Of a DNA stretch of 64,000 nt, positions 48,602 through 56,858 are shown one piece after another (positions within the stretch are counted from its first letter, which is position 1; each line of letters begins with the position of its first letter). The position numbers and the translations under genes are program-made. This DNA is from Leisingera sp. ANG-M1. GTDB lineage: Bacteria; Pseudomonadota; Alphaproteobacteria; Rhodobacterales; Rhodobacteraceae. The notes beneath the pieces are model-generated. The model did not search any database and was not told where the DNA came from. It saw nothing but the letters and a program-made list of their open reading frames with translations. The DNA lies in the NCBI RefSeq assembly GCF_000813745.1, contig NZ_JWLC01000025.1, forward strand, positions 313,610-377,609, in the 5' to 3' direction.

Positions 48602-49156
48602 TTAGCCTTTGGCCAGCTCTTTGGCCTGCTCAACCCACTCGGGCTTCACTTTGATTGCTTCGATACCAGCAATGTCGTCTTCGGACAAGGCTGCAATCTG
48701 AGCAAAGCTGGTGAGGCCTGCTTCTGCCAGTTTCTTGGCAGCTGCTGGGCCGACGCCGGTCAGCTGGGTCAGGTCGTCCGAACCGGCTGCTTCAGCGGCG
48801 GGTGCTGCTTTGGCGGCTGCTTTCGGAGCGGCTTTGGTTGCGCCAGACGCCAGGATCTCGGTGATCCGGACCAGGGTCAGCTTCTGACGGTGGCCGACGG
48901 TGCGCTTGGAGGAGTGCTTCCGGCGGCGCTTGACGAAGTTGATGACCTTGTCGCCTTTGATCTGGTCGATGACCTCTGCTTTTACAGCAGCGCCTTCGAT
49001 CAGCGGAGCGCCAACAACCGGTGCGTCGCCGCCCAGCATCAGAACTTCGTCGAATTGGATGGTTTCGCCAGCATCAGCAGCCAGTTTTTCAACGCGGAGC
49101 ACGTCGCCCGCCTGAACTTTGTACTGCTTGCCGCCAGTCTTGAGGACCGCAAACAT
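48602..49156 (-). CDS. rplU: 50S ribosomal protein L21 with C-terminal helix-hairpin-helix extension
   Basis: Ribosomal protein L21 binds 23S rRNA. The core L21 domain is residues 1-103 ([13 protein letters not shown], then [13 protein letters not shown]). The protein is 184 residues long, about 80 more than E. coli L21. The extra part is an Ala/Lys-rich linker (~105-128) and a helix-hairpin-helix-like domain ([17 protein letters not shown], ~131-147) to the end. Extensions of this kind occur in related alphaproteobacteria; their role is not known. A consensus-like promoter lies at 49294-49322. Confidence 0.95.
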   Translation of the reverse strand: MFAVLKTGGKQYKVQAGDVLRVEKLAADAGETIQFDEVLMLGGDAPVVGAPLIEGAAVKAEVIDQIKGDKVINFVKRRRKHSSKRTVGHRQKLTLVRITEILASGATKAAPKAAAKAAPAAEAAGSDDLTQLTGVGPAAAKKLAEAGLTSFAQIAALSEDDIAGIEAIKVKPEWVEQAKELAKG

Positions 49157-49293
49157 GTGCGTTTTTCCTTTTCTAACCGCGTCCTACGGCCCCCTTGCGG
49201 GTGTTTCGGCAGATGCCGCCTCGAACAGCGCGCCCCTTGCGGAGGCGTATTACAAATAAACCCCGGCGCACGGATTCCGGGCCGGGATGCGGG

Positions 49294-49322
49294 CTTATGG
49301 TTCGGAAACGCTGTTGTGTCAA
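49294..49322 (-). promoter_or_regulatory. rplU-rpmA promoter
   Basis: On the minus strand a perfect -35 TTGACA (49322-49317), a 17-base spacer and CATAAG (49299-49294). It lies about 140 bases upstream of the rplU ATG, leaving a GC-rich leader. Confidence 0.65.
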
Positions 49323-49359
49323 CCTGTTTTCCATAGGTCCTGCCGAAAGAACCTCAGGT

Positions 49360-50211
49360 TCAGATATCCTGCCCCGGGGTAAGCTCGGCCATGCGGTGCG
49401 CCAGCTCTTCGAAACGGTTGGCAGTGATCTCGTACTGTACCGCATTCAGCAGCTCGTACACCCTCTGCATTGGCGCCTCTTCCAGCGCTTCGACATAGGC
49501 CTGCACCTCGGCGTCTGTGAACTCCTGATAGGTATAGGCCGAGGCCGCCATGCTGGAGGCCTGCAGGCTTAGCCGCAATTGCCCCTCCTGCTCCTTCAGC
49601 AAGGCACGCAGCCCGTCTGCGTCCAGTTCAAGCTCTATAACCCCCGCAGCGGCAGCTGCCATCAGGAACCGGAACTGAATCTGCTGCAGCGCCTTCACGC
49701 CGGTGCCCGCAGCGTCAATAGCTGTGCCCATACGCTGGTAAATGGCAACGCGTTTGCTGCCGGACCTCACCAGATCCGAGATGATGCGATTGCCGGCAAT
49801 CTGCTTCACCTCATCGTCCTCAATCATGTGTGACGCATTCTCGGCCCGAACCAGGCGCTGCCCCAAATCGCTGGCGTAGAAATCAGCGGCATGGTCCAGT
49901 GCCTCGTCATCCAAGGTCTTTTCCAGGATGTCCACCGCGAGCACGCGCATCTGCGAGGTATCGAATACATCTTCTGACAGTTTGGTCCACTGGCTTCCAA
50001 AGGAACCGGTATCAACCCCCAGCATCAGCGGCGCGCTGGAAGCAGACAATGCAATGCTGTCCAAGGCAACGTCAAAGCCGGTCACTTCAAGGAAAGCTTC
50101 CACCCGGTCGCGGTCAGCGGCGCCTGCCGGCTGAACGGCAGAAAAAAATGCCAGGCTGAGCAACAAGAGAACGCGGGTCAGAACGGCGGGCAATTGAAGA
50201 GTGTTACGCAT
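49360..50211 (-). CDS. DUF2059 family exported protein
   Basis: A 283-residue protein with an N-terminal signal peptide (about 1-31, ending PAGA) and an all-helical mature part. The segment with EALDHAADFYASDLGQRLVRAEN (about 104-126) matches the DUF2059 domain; no catalytic motif is visible. The family is predicted periplasmic and has no established role. The gene lies upstream of the rplU promoter on the same strand without a clear terminator between. tRNA-Ser is divergent from it. Confidence 0.75.
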   Translation of the reverse strand: MRNTLQLPAVLTRVLLLLSLAFFSAVQPAGAADRDRVEAFLEVTGFDVALDSIALSASSAPLMLGVDTGSFGSQWTKLSEDVFDTSQMRVLAVDILEKTLDDEALDHAADFYASDLGQRLVRAENASHMIEDDEVKQIAGNRIISDLVRSGSKRVAIYQRMGTAIDAAGTGVKALQQIQFRFLMAAAAAGVIELELDADGLRALLKEQEGQLRLSLQASSMAASAYTYQEFTDAEVQAYVEALEEAPMQRVYELLNAVQYEITANRFEELAHRMAELTPGQDI

Positions 50212-50333
50212 AAGGCAAATCTAGGCAAAAACCTTTGGCTGACAACGGGAAACCGGCTTTTTTTGCCAAAGCCGCATTTCTCACTTGCACCTGTCCGGAA
50301 TCAACCTTAAACGCTGCCCCACCAGACCCCCGC

Positions 50334-50423
50334 GGAGAGGTGCCGGAGTGGTCGAACGGGGCGGTCTCGAAAACCGTTGTGGGTGCAAGCCCACCCAGGG
50401 TTCGAATCCCTGTCTCTCCGCCA
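50334..50423 (+). tRNA. tRNA-Ser (anticodon CGA)
   Basis: A 90-base class II tRNA with a long variable arm (GTGGGTGCAAGCCCAC region) and an encoded CCA. The acceptor stem GGAGAGG pairs with TCTCTCC. The anticodon loop is CTCGAAA with anticodon CGA, reading UCG. The T-loop is TTCGAATC. Confidence 0.95.
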
Positions 50424-50712
50424 TTATCCCCCTGAGACCGCTGCACCAAAAGCATTGCCCTATGCGGAGGCACAAAGCCTTGGGCGGCGTGTCAGCTCAG
50501 ATTCCAGAACCATTTAGTTCTTCCAGCAGCCCTGACAGGCGGTTTTATTGCGTTTCAACCCGCCTGCCGTGCATGGCAGCTGGCTCGTAAAAGAAGAAGA
50601 AAAAGTCTACGCTTCAGACCGCGGCCCTCCCGAAGTTGCAACTTATAGGGTAGCGACACCCCTAAAAGAGCGGCAGGATGAGCTCATTCCAAATTTTTGG
50701 AGGGCTGAAACC

Positions 50713-51864
50713 ATGGACAAAAGTGTTGATCCCGAACCGCAATCTGCAGATTTTGCGGCGGTCGCTGCGAGGCTTGGAAAGCTCTTTGCCGAAAGAGCCG
50801 CCGATCATGACGAAAATGACCGCTTTGCCGAAATCAACTTTGGCGACTTAAAGGAAAACGGCCTGATCGACGCCGCAGTTCCGGTTGAGCTGGGTGGAGG
50901 CGGCGCTGACGTGCGCTCCCTGAGCACTGTGCTGCGGACCATTGCCCAGTCTTGCGGCTCCACTGCGCTTACGCTTTCCATGCATACGCATCAGGTCGCC
51001 ATCCCGGCTTGGCGCTGGCGCCATCAAGACGCCGCCCGGCCACAGGTGGCACCGCTATTGCGCCGGGTCGCTGCGGGGCGGCTCATTCTCTCCAGTTCAG
51101 GCGGGTCCGATTGGATTGGCGGCTCCGGCAAGGCTGAAAGGGTCGACGGCGGCTACCGGGTAACGGCACGCAAAATGTTTTGTTCAGGCGCGCCGGCGGC
51201 GGACCTGCTGATGACCGGAGCGATTTGCGAAGAAGGCGGCGAGGCAACCTTCCTGCATTTCGCCGTCCCGATGCAGGCTCCCGAAGTCACAGTGCTGGAC
51301 ACATGGCGCACGATGGGTATGCGGGCGACCGGGTCGCAGGACATCATGATTGAAGGTCTGTTTGTCGCGGAGGAGAGCATTCTCCTCAAGCGGAAGGCCG
51401 GCGAATGGCATCCGGCGCTTCAGCTGGTGTCTTCCATTGCCACGCCGCTGATCTATTCCGTCTATCTTGGCGTCGCGGAGGGCGCGCGGGAGATCGCCAT
51501 AGGCATGGCGCGAAAGAAACCCGCATCGCCGCGGCTGCAATCGCTTGCCGGGCGGCTGGACACTGCGCTTGCAGCCACGCGCATGGCGCACGAAACAATG
51601 ATCGCGGCGTCTGAGCGCAATGCGCCATCGGCGGAAACCGTCAATGACGTCATGGTTGGCCGACACCTGGTTGAGGAAAATGCAATCCGTGTTGCCGAAT
51701 TGGCCATGGAACTGGCCGGCGGCGCGGGATTTTATCGCAAAGCCGAACTTGAACGCCGGTTCCGGGACATTCAGGCGGCCCGCTATCATCCCCTGCAGAA
51801 AGAGGCGCAAACGGAGTACACAGGTGCAATGGCGCTTGGGCAGCCCGTGGACGGGATCTACTGA
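50713..51864 (+). CDS. Acyl-CoA dehydrogenase family protein
   Basis: A 383-residue flavoprotein of the acyl-CoA dehydrogenase fold. The N-terminal helical domain is at about 10-115, the middle beta domain includes LSSSGGSDWIGGSGKAERV and VLDTWRTMGMRATGSQDI, and the C-terminal helical domain follows. ATG 50713 has GGAGG ten bases upstream; a longer in-frame extension to 50548 overlaps non-conserved sequence. The substrate is unknown; relatives include monooxygenase-like members of the fold as well as true dehydrogenases, and the catalytic glutamate could not be placed with certainty. It faces the one-carbon operon across a shared terminator. Confidence 0.82.
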   Translation: MDKSVDPEPQSADFAAVAARLGKLFAERAADHDENDRFAEINFGDLKENGLIDAAVPVELGGGGADVRSLSTVLRTIAQSCGSTALTLSMHTHQVAIPAWRWRHQDAARPQVAPLLRRVAAGRLILSSSGGSDWIGGSGKAERVDGGYRVTARKMFCSGAPAADLLMTGAICEEGGEATFLHFAVPMQAPEVTVLDTWRTMGMRATGSQDIMIEGLFVAEESILLKRKAGEWHPALQLVSSIATPLIYSVYLGVAEGAREIAIGMARKKPASPRLQSLAGRLDTALAATRMAHETMIAASERNAPSAETVNDVMVGRHLVEENAIRVAELAMELAGGAGFYRKAELERRFRDIQAARYHPLQKEAQTEYTGAMALGQPVDGIY

Positions 51865-51976
51865 AACGATGGTCCGGATGAAGCAGAACACCGCATACAG
51901 GAATTGCCGCTCAAAACCCAGGCTTTGCTGAAGCCTTCTGGCAGAACATCCGCAGTCTGCCCCCAGGGGCCGAAAA

Positions 51977-52004
51977 AGAAAGCCGGGCGCTTGGCCCGGC
52001 TTTC
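51977..52004. terminator. Convergent terminator between the acyl-CoA dehydrogenase and the one-carbon operon
   Basis: The stem AAAGCCGGGC / GCCCGGCTTT (10 bp, loop GCTTG) is followed on the minus strand by TTTCTTTTTC, which makes it a good terminator for the methyltransferase gene. On the plus strand the T tract is short. Confidence 0.75.
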
Positions 52005-52026
52005 GAAAGTTTGTCAGCTGCGCAGA

Positions 52027-53088
52027 TCAGGCGCGACGGCGGCGTCCGCCGGAACGGCCGCCACGGCCGCGGCCCTCTTCGCCTTCTGCAGCGGGTGCCT
52101 TGTTGAATTTGATCCACTCGCCGCCGTGCGGGTCGTTGTTGGTCAGCAGGTTGGCCGCACGGATTGCTTCCATCTCCTTGCCGGCCTTCGGTTTGGTGGA
52201 GCCCAGTCCGAACATCTGAACAAATGCCTCGTCTTCCATGCCTTCCGGCAGGATGATGCCGGCGGCTTCGACTTCGGCTTTCTTCTCGGCGATCTTCTTC
52301 TGAGTGATCGGTAGAGCAACCGGGTTCATGATCGCGGAGGTCATGCCGGCAGCCATTGCCATCGGCAGGAAGGCGTTGTTGATGCCATGGCGGTTCGGCA
52401 GGCCGAAGGAGATGTTGGAGGCACCGCAAGTGGTGTTCACGCCCAGTTCCAGGCGCAGCTTGCGAACCAGCTCAAACACCTGCTGGCCGGCGGTTGCCAT
52501 GGCACCGATCGGCATTACCAGCGGGTCAACCACGATGTCATGCGCCGGGATGCCGAAGTCGGCTGCGCGCTCAACGATTTTCTTGGCAACGGCGAAACGC
52601 ACTTCCGGATCTTCGGAGATGCCGGTGTCGTCGTTGGAGATCGCCACAACCGGAACGTTGTACTTCTTAACCAGCGGCAGCACCATTTCCAGGCGGTCTT
52701 CTTCGCCGGTCACGGAGTTCAGCAGCGGACGGCCTTCAGCAGCGGCCAGGCCAGCTTCCAGAGCGCCCGGAACCGAGGAGTCGATGCACAGCGGCACATC
52801 GGTCAGGCCCTGCACCAGCTCGACGATCTTGGTCATCAGCGGCGGCTCGGTCTCGTTCGGGTTCGGGTTGGAGTTGTACACCACACCCGCGTTGATATCG
52901 AGGATGTTGGCGCCCGCCATCACCTGAGCCAGCGCGTCTTTCTCAACGGTGGAGAAATCGCCGGCTTCCAGTTCGGCCGCCAGTTTCTTACGGCCGGTCG
53001 GGTTGATGCGCTCGCCGATCACGCAGAAGGGCTCGTCAAAGCCCAGGATCGCGGTTTTTGTTTTTGATTCTACGACTGTACGGGTCAT
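52027..53088 (-). CDS. Methyltetrahydrofolate:corrinoid methyltransferase (pterin-binding protein)
   Basis: A 353-residue TIM-barrel pterin-binding enzyme related to the methyltetrahydrofolate domain of MetH. Family segments are CVIGERINPTGRKKL (about 22-36), ANILDINAGV, PLCIDSSVPGALEAGL, LLNSVTGEEDR and VVDPLVMPIGA. It should move a methyl group between tetrahydrofolate and a corrinoid protein. The last ~24 residues are an unusual Gly/Arg-rich tail (EGRGRGGRSGGRRRRA) not needed for the barrel. The gene is the last of a three-gene minus-strand unit; the MetF-like gene lies 17 bases upstream. No corrinoid-binding or homocysteine-binding protein is in the window, so those would be encoded elsewhere. 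Confidence 0.88.
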   Translation of the reverse strand: MTRTVVESKTKTAILGFDEPFCVIGERINPTGRKKLAAELEAGDFSTVEKDALAQVMAGANILDINAGVVYNSNPNPNETEPPLMTKIVELVQGLTDVPLCIDSSVPGALEAGLAAAEGRPLLNSVTGEEDRLEMVLPLVKKYNVPVVAISNDDTGISEDPEVRFAVAKKIVERAADFGIPAHDIVVDPLVMPIGAMATAGQQVFELVRKLRLELGVNTTCGASNISFGLPNRHGINNAFLPMAMAAGMTSAIMNPVALPITQKKIAEKKAEVEAAGIILPEGMEDEAFVQMFGLGSTKPKAGKEMEAIRAANLLTNNDPHGGEWIKFNKAPAAEGEEGRGRGGRSGGRRRRA

Positions 53089-53105
53089 TTTTGATCCTTA
53101 GGGTC

Positions 53106-54032
53106 TCAGGAGTTAACCGGCTTGGCGGACTCGCCGCCGTTGTTGATCGCCCAGGTGGCGTTGGTCTTGATGCCGCCCAGCGGGAAGAAGTGGACCTTCT
53201 CGATCTGGAAGTCCGGGTTGGCCGCCTTGTGGGCTGCCAGATCCGCCAGAATCTCGCCCGGCTCATGCGGCAGCAGCAGCTTGGAGACGTCCTTGGCACG
53301 CTTCTGCAGCACTTTCAGCGACGGGCCGACACCACAGGCGATGGCGAATTTGATCATGGTCTGCAGCTTGGCGGGGCCAGCGATGCCGATGTGGACCGGC
53401 AGGTTCATGCCGCGCTCTTTCAGCTCGTTTACCCATTCGATCACCGGCTGGGCTTCGAAGCAGAACTGGGTTGCCAGTGCCATTTCGGCGTCGGTGCGCT
53501 TGGAGAACTCCTGCTTCCAGTCCAGAGCGGAATAGGTGTTGGCACGGCCGCCATTGGGGTCGATGTCCAGGTTCGGCTCGGGGTGGCCGGCCACATGCAA
53601 GTTGGTGAAGCCCGCTTCGTCAAACAGGCCGGTTTCCAAGAGCTGCATCGAGCTATCGAAATCGCCATGCGGCTTGGCAACGCCGCCGGCCAGGATCAGG
53701 CCCTGCTTGACGCCTGCTTCGCCCTGGTACCGGTTGATCCAGTCGCCCAGGGTGGCTTTGTCCTTGATGATCCGCGCCGGGAAGTGCGGCATCACGTCAT
53801 AGCCTTCGCCGGCGATGCGCTTGGCGGTGGCGACCATGTCTTCGATCGGAGTGCCTTCGATATGCGCGATGTAAACGCGGGTGCCTGCAGGCAGCAGGTC
53901 GCGGAAATCTTCGACCTTGGCGGCGGTACGCGGCATCACTTCGATGGAATAGCCCTTCAGAAAGGCCTCCATTTCGGGGGTAGCTGCCTGGCCTGCGCCA
54001 GAATCGCGTTTCTTAAAGTTCAGCAAAGCCAT
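53106..54032 (-). CDS. Methylenetetrahydrofolate reductase family protein (MetF-like)
   Basis: A 308-residue TIM-barrel protein of the MetF family. Recognisable segments are YIAHIEGTPIEDM, YDVMPHFPARII, ILAGGVAKPHGDF and QFCFEAQPVIEW, which match FAD-dependent methylenetetrahydrofolate reductases in a divergent form. It would reduce methylene- to methyl-tetrahydrofolate, feeding the methyltransferase encoded next. ATG 54032 is chosen over an in-frame start 12 codons upstream that overlaps the previous gene. It lies 26 bases after the small gene upstream. Confidence 0.83.
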   Translation of the reverse strand: MALLNFKKRDSGAGQAATPEMEAFLKGYSIEVMPRTAAKVEDFRDLLPAGTRVYIAHIEGTPIEDMVATAKRIAGEGYDVMPHFPARIIKDKATLGDWINRYQGEAGVKQGLILAGGVAKPHGDFDSSMQLLETGLFDEAGFTNLHVAGHPEPNLDIDPNGGRANTYSALDWKQEFSKRTDAEMALATQFCFEAQPVIEWVNELKERGMNLPVHIGIAGPAKLQTMIKFAIACGVGPSLKVLQKRAKDVSKLLLPHEPGEILADLAAHKAANPDFQIEKVHFFPLGGIKTNATWAINNGGESAKPVNS

Positions 54033-54058
54033 CACGGCCTCCCATAGTGGTGTCAGGC

Positions 54059-54355
54059 TCACGCCCATCCGTCGTTTGCGATCAGCGCTTTCAGGCGGTC
54101 CTGATCATATTCCGTTTCCAGGCGGGTTGCCTCGGCTTCAGCGATCTCAGCCGCCTCGCCTTCCGCGGCAAAAGGCTCTGCCTTGCGCCATTCGGCAAGA
54201 TAGGCGTCGCTGTCCTTGGCGTTCACCTTCATGGCCGCGCGGTCGATAGCCTGCTCGAACCGTTCTTCGAGCTGGCGCTTGGCTCCGCGGCGACCTTTGC
54301 CAACGATGACCTGCGCAGGAATGTCGCGCCAGTATACGATCGTAACGTCGGGCAT
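54059..54355 (-). CDS. Small conserved protein of the one-carbon operon ('virulence factor' family, PF13769-like)
   Basis: A 98-residue protein beginning MPDVTIVYWRDIPAQVIVGKGRRGAKR, with a charged helical second half. It matches a small family labelled 'virulence factor' in databases, a name without mechanistic basis here. In related roseobacters it is found next to the same MetF-like and methyltransferase genes, so a role as an accessory subunit or assembly factor of that system is likely but unproven. It starts after AGGAGG and heads the operon. It is divergent from the ppx/gppA-type gene with 284 bases between. Confidence 0.75.
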   Translation of the reverse strand: MPDVTIVYWRDIPAQVIVGKGRRGAKRQLEERFEQAIDRAAMKVNAKDSDAYLAEWRKAEPFAAEGEAAEIAEAEATRLETEYDQDRLKALIANDGWA

Positions 54356-54639
54356 GCCTTGATTTCCTCCTAGCCTGGATAGACCACTTTCTAGAGTGGC
54401 GGCGCGCGGTAAGTTGGTCGATTTTCGACAACACGATGGGATTGAGCGACGTTTTGCTGCCGGGACCCTAGCTTTGTCAGGTCGTGAAAGCCACAGGGCG
54501 CGCGCGCAAAAATATTCATGTGGATTATGAGATATCCGGTAGCGGGCGGAAATTGCTCCACTTCTGCTGCCCGGCGCTTGCGCCGCCGCAGAAGCGCACC
54601 TATTGTCATCCTTAACACGATAATCGGAGGGCGTGAATC

Positions 54640-55752
54640 ATGGCGCCCAGGCGCTCGAAAGGTGCGGGCGCGTTTCCCAAGGCGGTTGAGACCCCTGCAC
54701 CGGCCCGTCCCGATCCCGATGCGCTTTATGCGGCGCTGGATCTGGGTACAAATAGCTGCCGCATGCTGATCGCCCAGCCCAAGGGCAGCGGTTTTCATGT
54801 GGTCGACAGTTTCTCCAAGTCGGTGCAGCTCGGCGCCGGGCTGGAGCGGACCGGACGGCTGTCGCGGTCCTCGATGGCGCGCACCATTCAGGCGCTGCGG
54901 ATCTGCCAGCAGAAACTGAAACGCAACAAGGTCAAGCGGATGCGGCTGGTCGCAACCGAGGCCTGCCGCCGTGCCAAGAATGCGCGCGACTTCATCCGCC
55001 AAGTGAAACGAGAGACTGGTCTGACGCTGGAAATTATCCAGCCGGAGGAAGAAGCACGGCTTGCGGTGATCTCCTGCGCGCCGCTGGTGTCCACCAAGAC
55101 CGCGCAGCTGCTGGTGGTCGACATCGGCGGCGGGTCGACCGAACTGGTCTGGATCGACATTTCCTCGGTGCCCCGGCGCGACCGGCCCTCGGCGATCATG
55201 CGGCTGCACAATGGCTTTCACCCCGGCGAAAGCCCCTTCCCCGCAGCCAAAGTGGTGGATTGGATTTCGGTGCCTTTGGGTGTCGCTACTTTGCGCGATC
55301 AGTTCAACGATGTGGAAGATGACGCGGCCCGTTTTGCGCTGATGAGCTGGTTCTTCGAGGAAAACCTGGCTGATTTTGCGCCCTACAAGGATGAGCAGAC
55401 CCGTGCCGGGTTCCAGATTGTCGGCACATCCGGAACCGTCACAACGGTGGCCGCTTCCCATCTGGGGCTTAAACGTTATGACCGGACCAAAGTGGATGGT
55501 CTCCGGATGACCAGCGATCAGATCGATAAAGTGATCCGCGGCTATCTGGAACTAGGCCCCCAGGGGCGGCGCCGCGATCCCCGCATCGGCGAGGACAGGC
55601 AAGCGCTGATCATGTCCGGTTCTGCCATTCTGCAGGCTTTGCTGCGCTGCTGGCCGACCGACCGTCTTTCGGTCGCTGACCGCGGCCTGCGCGAAGGGCT
55701 GCTTTATGCGCAAATGAGCGCGGACGGGGTTCTGGAAGACGGCCCCTTCTAA
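54640..55752 (+). CDS. Ppx/GppA family phosphatase
   Basis: A 370-residue ASKHA-fold enzyme that removes terminal phosphate from polyphosphate or pppGpp. The phosphate-1 loop is YAALDLGTNSCRM (about 30-42), the phosphate-2 loop is VVDIGGGSTELVW, and GTSGTVTTVAA lies near the C-terminal part of the core. The first ~25 residues are basic and proline-rich and look unstructured. It lacks the C-terminal HD-type extension of full-length E. coli Ppx. The substrate is not decided by sequence. ATG 54640 follows GGAGGG. rlmE follows after 72 bases, probably cotranscribed. Confidence 0.9.
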   Translation: MAPRRSKGAGAFPKAVETPAPARPDPDALYAALDLGTNSCRMLIAQPKGSGFHVVDSFSKSVQLGAGLERTGRLSRSSMARTIQALRICQQKLKRNKVKRMRLVATEACRRAKNARDFIRQVKRETGLTLEIIQPEEEARLAVISCAPLVSTKTAQLLVVDIGGGSTELVWIDISSVPRRDRPSAIMRLHNGFHPGESPFPAAKVVDWISVPLGVATLRDQFNDVEDDAARFALMSWFFEENLADFAPYKDEQTRAGFQIVGTSGTVTTVAASHLGLKRYDRTKVDGLRMTSDQIDKVIRGYLELGPQGRRRDPRIGEDRQALIMSGSAILQALLRCWPTDRLSVADRGLREGLLYAQMSADGVLEDGPF

Positions 55753-55824
55753 ATGCGTTTAAAATACCCTATGTCCCATGGCTTGGAATTCTGAGGCACC
55801 GGGCCCGGCCCGGGAGGCGGCGAA

Positions 55825-56541
55825 ATGGCAAAGACACCAACTGGCAAAAACACATCCGGACGCGGCCAGCGCGACCTGAAAGTCAAAGTGAAATCCGCCC
55901 GCGGGCGCAAGCTCAGCTCGACCCGCTGGTTGCAGCGGCAGTTGAACGACCCCTATGTGAAGCGCGCCCAGGCCGAAGGCTACCGCGGCCGCGCGGCTTA
56001 CAAGATCATGGAGCTGGACGATAAATTCCGCTTCCTGGTCAACGGTGCGCGGGTTGTCGATCTGGGCTGCGCGCCGGGCGGCTGGGCTCAGGTGGCTGTG
56101 AAACGGATCAATTCGCTTGGCGAAAAGCCGGGCAAAGCCGTTGGCCGGATCATCGGGGTGGACCTGCAGGAAGTTGAACCCTTGGCCGGGGCGGAGTTTC
56201 ATCAGCTCGACTTCATGGACGATGGCGCCGACGACAAGGTCAAGGAATGGCTTGGCGGCAAGGCAGATGTTGTCATGTCGGACATGGCGGCTGCCAGTTC
56301 GGGTCACAAGCAGACAGACCACCTGCGCATCATCTCGTTGTGCGAAACCGCAGCCTATTTTGCCTTTGACGTGCTGGAGGAAGGCGGCACCTTTGTCGCC
56401 AAGGTTCTGGCCGGCGGTGCCGAGGGAGAACTGCAAAAACTGCTGAAGCAGAAGTTCACCAAAGTTTACAACATGAAGCCGCCCTCCTCACGGTCGGACA
56501 GCTCCGAAAAATTTGTGGTCGCTACCGGCTTCCGCGGCTGA
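55825..56541 (+). CDS. rlmE: 23S rRNA 2'-O-ribose methyltransferase RlmE (FtsJ/RrmJ)
   Basis: RlmE methylates the 2'-O of a uridine in the 23S rRNA A-loop (U2552 in E. coli). It has 238 residues. The first ~30 residues are lysine- and glycine-rich. The SAM-binding motif is [14 protein letters not shown] (about 75-88), and [13 protein letters not shown] carries a catalytic aspartate. It ends at TGA 56539-56541, two bases from the stop of a convergent small open frame. Confidence 0.95.
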   Translation: MAKTPTGKNTSGRGQRDLKVKVKSARGRKLSSTRWLQRQLNDPYVKRAQAEGYRGRAAYKIMELDDKFRFLVNGARVVDLGCAPGGWAQVAVKRINSLGEKPGKAVGRIIGVDLQEVEPLAGAEFHQLDFMDDGADDKVKEWLGGKADVVMSDMAAASSGHKQTDHLRIISLCETAAYFAFDVLEEGGTFVAKVLAGGAEGELQKLLKQKFTKVYNMKPPSSRSDSSEKFVVATGFRG

Positions 56542-56543
56542 TC

Positions 56544-56732
56544 TCAGATCCTGCGGCTGTGCGGGGTTGTCAGAGACCGGGTGGCCAGGTTGCGCAGCAG
56601 GATGGCCTCTTCGCCCTCGCCGTCTGTCAGCCGGGACACCCGCAGCTTCCGGCTGACATGGCTTGCCATTTCCCGCTGGCGCATCAGCTCAAACAGCCGC
56701 AAATGACGCAGTTTGTTTTGCAGTTTCGTCAT
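56544..56732 (-). CDS. Small hypothetical protein (62 residues)
   Basis: An open frame of 62 residues, strongly basic, beginning MTKLQNKLRHLRLFELMRQ, with no membrane segment and no known domain. It has AAGGGG a few bases upstream of ATG 56732 and ends two bases from the rlmE stop, tail to tail. The compact placement and ribosome-binding site favour a real gene. The short length and lack of a family leave doubt. Confidence 0.45.
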   Translation of the reverse strand: MTKLQNKLRHLRLFELMRQREMASHVSRKLRVSRLTDGEGEEAILLRNLATRSLTTPHSRRI

Positions 56733-56858
56733 GATGGCCCCTTCTGGTTCCGCTGCTTTTCTGCAAACTAGGAAGGGATTGGGTCCGCAGAACGGCTGAA
56801 ATGTGGCAAAGCTGCCTTATTGTTGAAGATTAGGAAACAGTTGCAAAAATACCGGGAG

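Noticed and set aside
54356-54480. Possible SAM or SAH riboswitch before the one-carbon operon.
   Set aside because: Small hairpins exist, but the conserved core of SAM-II, SAM/SAH or SAH riboswitches could not be matched.
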